Positions 60,425-64,000 of a stretch of 64,000 nt of DNA are shown here, in pieces. Source of the DNA: Scolanthus callimorphus. Its lineage: Eukaryota > Cnidaria > Anthozoa > Actiniaria > Edwardsiidae. How positions within the stretch are numbered: position 1 is the first letter of the stretch; the number at the start of each line of letters is the position of its first letter. A model generated the notes under the pieces. That model was not told where the DNA came from and made no database searches. It worked only from the letters and a program-made list of their open reading frames with translations. The position numbers and the translations under genes were made by a program. The stretch is taken from NCBI GenBank assembly GCA_033964015.1, contig CM066924.1, forward strand, positions 24,486,280-24,550,279, read 5' to 3'.

Positions 60425-60870
60425 CTACATGTGGTGCTTTGGCACAAAGCGTTGAGGAAACCTTATCAATTAGAAGCTAAACTAAGTATCCTTGGCAACA
60501 TCAACCTTTTAATCAGTGGCACCATCATCGGGTGCCACTGATTAACCAAACGAAACTCACGTGTTGCAGCTCTGTTTTGGCTTAACAAAGTGAACAAAAA
60601 CAGGAATAGACATAATATTAAATCACAAATTGCTGCTGTGCACCTTTACCATTGAAAAGAGGCAGAACAGAAGTCTTGCCGAGAGTTGGAATTGTACTTG
60701 AAAGCGCAAAGTAATTAATATTTTATGCAAAGTACTTTAGCAATGCAAAGTCAGACATCAAAATGATGCCTCTGCTGATTTAGTTTTTACGTGACGTTTT
60801 CCAACTAAACTGGACATATCGCGCTTGGAGAAAACGAGTTTACCAAACCTGACACAAGACGTGCTCCGAG
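60425..60870 (+). promoter_or_regulatory. Upstream block of channel gene C (matches 49640-50158)
   Basis: Aligns to the gene B upstream block (TGGTGCTTTGGCACAAA, TTTAGCAATGCAAAGT, GACATCAAAATG). It also holds a hairpin at 60502-60545 (TTAATCAGTGGCACC / GGTGCCACTGATTAA) that gene B lacks, so the block was altered after duplication. Confidence 0.45.
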
Positions 60871-63575
60871 ATGATGATACCGTGCGCTATTATCTTTTTA
60901 CTGGGGTTCACTGCATCCATAGTGTCATCTCAATCTAATGGGGAGACGTATGTTATATAACTAATGTTCTTCATCTTTAAATACTAGTAATCATACTGTA
61001 TTATTACTTGCCGAACGTCTTAAAACACAATGGTCCTTACATATCATTACAATATACAAAATGCAATTCTTAGCATGGTTTTGTACATTGCATCAATCCT
61101 GCAGAAATTGTAGACGAGCTAAAAGATATTGCCCGACAATAGGTATCACACAACAACAGGCCGTAAAATGCAGTTGTGTTTGTGTGTTGGTATTGGCACA
61201 CTTCCCAGCTGACTAAATAAAGAACTCTAAGGAAACCAAATTCGCTCTAAAAGCGAAATAACAGGGACTGGATGGGGTTAACAGACTAGCGGCGACAAAT
61301 GGCCGTAAAATCTAGCAGACTGCCGACAAAACCGTAACAATCTGTTAACCGACATGCGACATATAAACATGCTTATATATTACTGACAAGCGGGAAATTA
61401 TAACGGAACCCCAGAGATTGACTACTTACTTTTGCAGGAACTCACACGCGAAAGTCATCGAACAGAAAAGGCTACCCAAGATAAGACAGACTGAAAATAT
61501 GACGCCACAAATTATAACGGAACCCCAGAGATTGACTACTTACTTTTGCAGGAACTCACACGCGAAAGTCATTGAACAGAGAAGGCTACCCAAGATAAGA
61601 CAGACTGCAAAAATATGACGCGACAAATTATAACGGAACCCCAGAGATTAACTACTTACTTTTGCAGGAACTCACATGCGAAAGTCATCGAACAGAGAAG
61701 GCTACCCAAGACAACAGAGGCTGAAAATATGACGCAGATACTACAAAGCATTTTTGAAGGATACGACAAGGCAAAGAGACCTTATTTTGGAGGTACGTTA
61801 TATGCATCTGGGATCGTTTATTAGAATGAGGACCCCCACAGAAAGGGGAAACCGAAACAAAAACACTTTTATTATATAAACTATGTTTTTCAAGGATTTC
61901 TACCACAAGTTTCGTATATTTGTGATGTGAATTCCTGATGGCAACTTTCAACACAACCTCCATTAACTACCCAAAGCCCAATATTTTTCGGAACTTTTCA
62001 CAATCAATTAAGTGCACCCTAGCTCGATTAGCCCAGTATACTAAATGATCTATGTTAGAAACTTAATCTAGAACACTTTTCACCTGTTACGTTTTTTCCT
62101 TTCTCACAATTACAAATTAAAATTTTCAACTCAAGTAAAGATTGTTGTTGTTGTAGCTCAGCACACGTGAAGATGCACTATTTTTCACACGTGAAATTGT
62201 CAACGTTGCATGTGGGAAGTTTTTCTCAATAAAATCTCGTTTATTTGAAAAATACAGTGACTTGCAGTTTATATAACAAACAGAACAATACATGGACGCT
62301 TGGTTCGCTTACTCGTAAGATATCAAATTGACGGCTGTTTACGCAGGCTAATTAAACACTCGAAGAGAAATTTCATATCTCCACGCGCCCATGTATGTAT
62401 CTCTGTATCTGACTTCATGATGAGTCTAAAGACTTTTATGGAACTTCAGAAAGATCTGAGCAAGCCTTTTTTATATTCTCTTGGACCGCCTGTTTGTTGA
62501 AACGCAAGACGTACACACAGACTTAATAGTGCCTCGTAAAGACAAGTTTACATGGTCTGTCTAAATTATTAAAATGATTTTTTCTTATTTTAAAACAATT
62601 AAAAACATATTCCCCGCAATTGATCAGTGGTTGACGTGCGATCAGATACAGATACTCTCTTGTTTGACAACGTTTTGTTGCCTTTCGTAAATCAAAATAA
62701 ATTTTTGTAATGCCCTAAGAAATGATTTTCATCTTCCACAACGTTACAAGTGGGGCTTTTTGTAAACCAAATAACTGATGATAGAGGGGGTTTTAGATGT
62801 GCATCGAGAAAATGATTTGTTTTACGTTTACTTTGAAGTTGTCTTTGCATCTCCATTCTCAATCTTCTCAAAAGTCTTTTTATCGCAATTTATTATATAA
62901 ATGTCTTTTTTTTTCAGCTGGGCCAGTGAATGTCACTCAGCTACTGGGAGTCATTTCTGTGAGCCATATTTCGGAAGAAAACATGGTAAGTTAATTTCCA
63001 TTTCGGACGTTCAAAATGAACCACTCCAAATATACTCCGACAACTTTGACAACTGTGCCAAATCGCCGATTCCGCATTCATTGTTCTACTCCCTAGTTAC
63101 TGTTTCTACGTCGGACAAGCCAAAATGTTACTTTGGCATAGAGCATGGAAAATACACCGATTGCAGGAAAGTGTTAGAAGTTTGCTCAAAGTATATGGGT
63201 TTTGTAATTTCGTAGAGAAAAGCCGAAGAATTCATTAAAAATCTTCGAATTTCGAGTTTGTTGCTCGGACATTTTTGATTTCCGTAGGGAAAACTGCTCA
63301 TTGTTTGATGATTAATTAATGCGAAGACGGGATCGTTCTATTTCACTTAACTTTTCACGCCAGGAATTCAAGGCCGACGTATATTTCCGCCAAATATGGG
63401 ACGATCCACGGTTGGCTTTCGGGACCGTTGACCAGTCCATATTGCTACAACACGAAGAAGTCCATAAACCCTGGGTACCAGACACATATATCGAAAACAC
63501 CCGAAAGATTGAAATCGACGAGTCAACACCTACCATTATTATATATGGATCAGGCAGAATCTTCTACAGTTATAA
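60871..63575 (+). CDS. Channel gene C: GABA/glycine-receptor-like pLGIC subunit, first four exons
   Basis: Tandem paralogue of gene B, running off the right edge. Exons 60871-60947 (signal peptide MMIPCAIIFLLGFTASIVSS), 61668-61792, 62918-62985, 63364-63575, with lengths 77, 125, 68 and 212 nt against 74, 125, 68 and 212 in B. It encodes a glycosylation site (NMTQ), a short helix, RPYFGG, PVNVTQLLGVISVSHISEEN, FRQIWDDPRLAFGT and loop A WVPDTYIEN. Exon 4 ends in phase 2 (TATAA|GTAAG), as in A and B, so the Cys-loop exon should start just beyond the window. Exon 2 is preceded by two extra copies of its own 3' splice site and first half. Confidence 0.83.
61396..61736 (+). repeat. Three tandem copies of a 3' splice site plus half of exon 2
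   Basis: The unit runs AAATTATAACGGAACCCCAG, then AGATTGACTACTTACTTTTG, CAG|GAACTCAC and on through AAAATATGACGC. Acceptors end at 61437, 61551 and 61667, so the periods are 114 and 116 bp. Entry at the first acceptor reads through one unit in frame but meets TGA at 61616-61618 because the second unit has two extra bases; the second acceptor meets the same stop. Only the third joins to the rest of exon 2. Confidence 0.9.
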
Positions 63576-64000
63576 GTAAGAGTTTTACGATTTTACTCGG
63601 ATTGTACTAAAGTTTACATCAATTGATACCGGGAGCCTATTTCTTTGGGACCGGTTAGTCTCTCCCCCTTAGTCTTTCCATGGTAAAAAATAAAAATAGA
63701 AACGTTTACGAGGCTTTAAAATGAACAAATGTTGTTGTTGTTGCTTTGGTTTTTGTTGTTTGGCAATACCTTGATCGTTTTTATTCACGAGTTTTTGTGT
63801 CATAGCACGTCAAATTCTTGGTGTTCAGATGACGTCACCAAAATACTAACTTTGAAAGTATGGCCTCTGTGAAACTGTGCTTTTTAGAACTGTTACAGTT
63901 CCCAAATAGGAGTCTTCGCACCAAATTTAATCGGATTCCCGTTTTTAGCTCCTGAGATATCGGTGCTGCTATTTCTGTCACGCAACACTAGTCACGTTTC
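63576..64000 (+). other. Start of gene C intron 4
   Basis: Begins at the GTAAG donor; no further exon before the window ends. Confidence 0.5.

Noticed and set aside
61418..61824. Two separate open frames with repeated peptides as a repeat protein
   Set aside because: They are the triplicated acceptor/exon unit of gene C; the repeated peptide includes translated intron and splice-site sequence (TTYFCR).

Overview
This is animal nuclear DNA: small coding exons with GT/AG introns, long AT-rich spacers and many nested transposons. The mix suggests a cnidarian, most likely a coral or sea anemone. It holds a RASGRF-type exon, a PXK/SLOB-type pseudokinase, an intronless class A GPCR, a cluster of GABA/glycine-receptor-like channels, and SGNH-ORF1 LINEs. 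The taxon is inferred; no marker gene is present.

Layout. 1-3700: first coding exon (minus) and intron of a RASGRF-like gene. 8052-21972 (plus): fourteen exons of a PXK/Slowpoke-binding-protein-like pseudokinase. Its largest intron (12127-18787) carries a nest of elements: Y interrupted by X, a second inverted X beside it, and an intact two-ORF LINE inside that X. 25494-26126 (minus): a possible secreted protein. 27925-28914 (minus): a single-exon GPCR. 31987-39107 (minus) and 50159-58226, 60871-64000 (plus): three paralogous pentameric ligand-gated ion channel (pLGIC) genes, here A, B and C. A is head-to-head with B and C. A frameshifted LINE (about 43549-46800) and several MITEs separate A from B. 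The rest is mostly foldback DNA elements.

Most interesting. The channel genes share exon phases and nearly all exon lengths (125 or 119, 68, 212, 83, 123, about 356 nt). Both Cys-loop exons visible lack the two defining cysteines, and the pore entrance reads GDR in place of the anionic PAR signature. In gene B the 3' part of the Cys-loop exon together with its 5' splice site is amplified into about 42 tandem 53-bp copies. In gene C the mirror event occurred: the 3' splice site plus the 5' part of exon 2 is present three times, and only the last copy keeps the frame. Gene A has frame breaks in two exons and may be a pseudogene or carry sequence errors.
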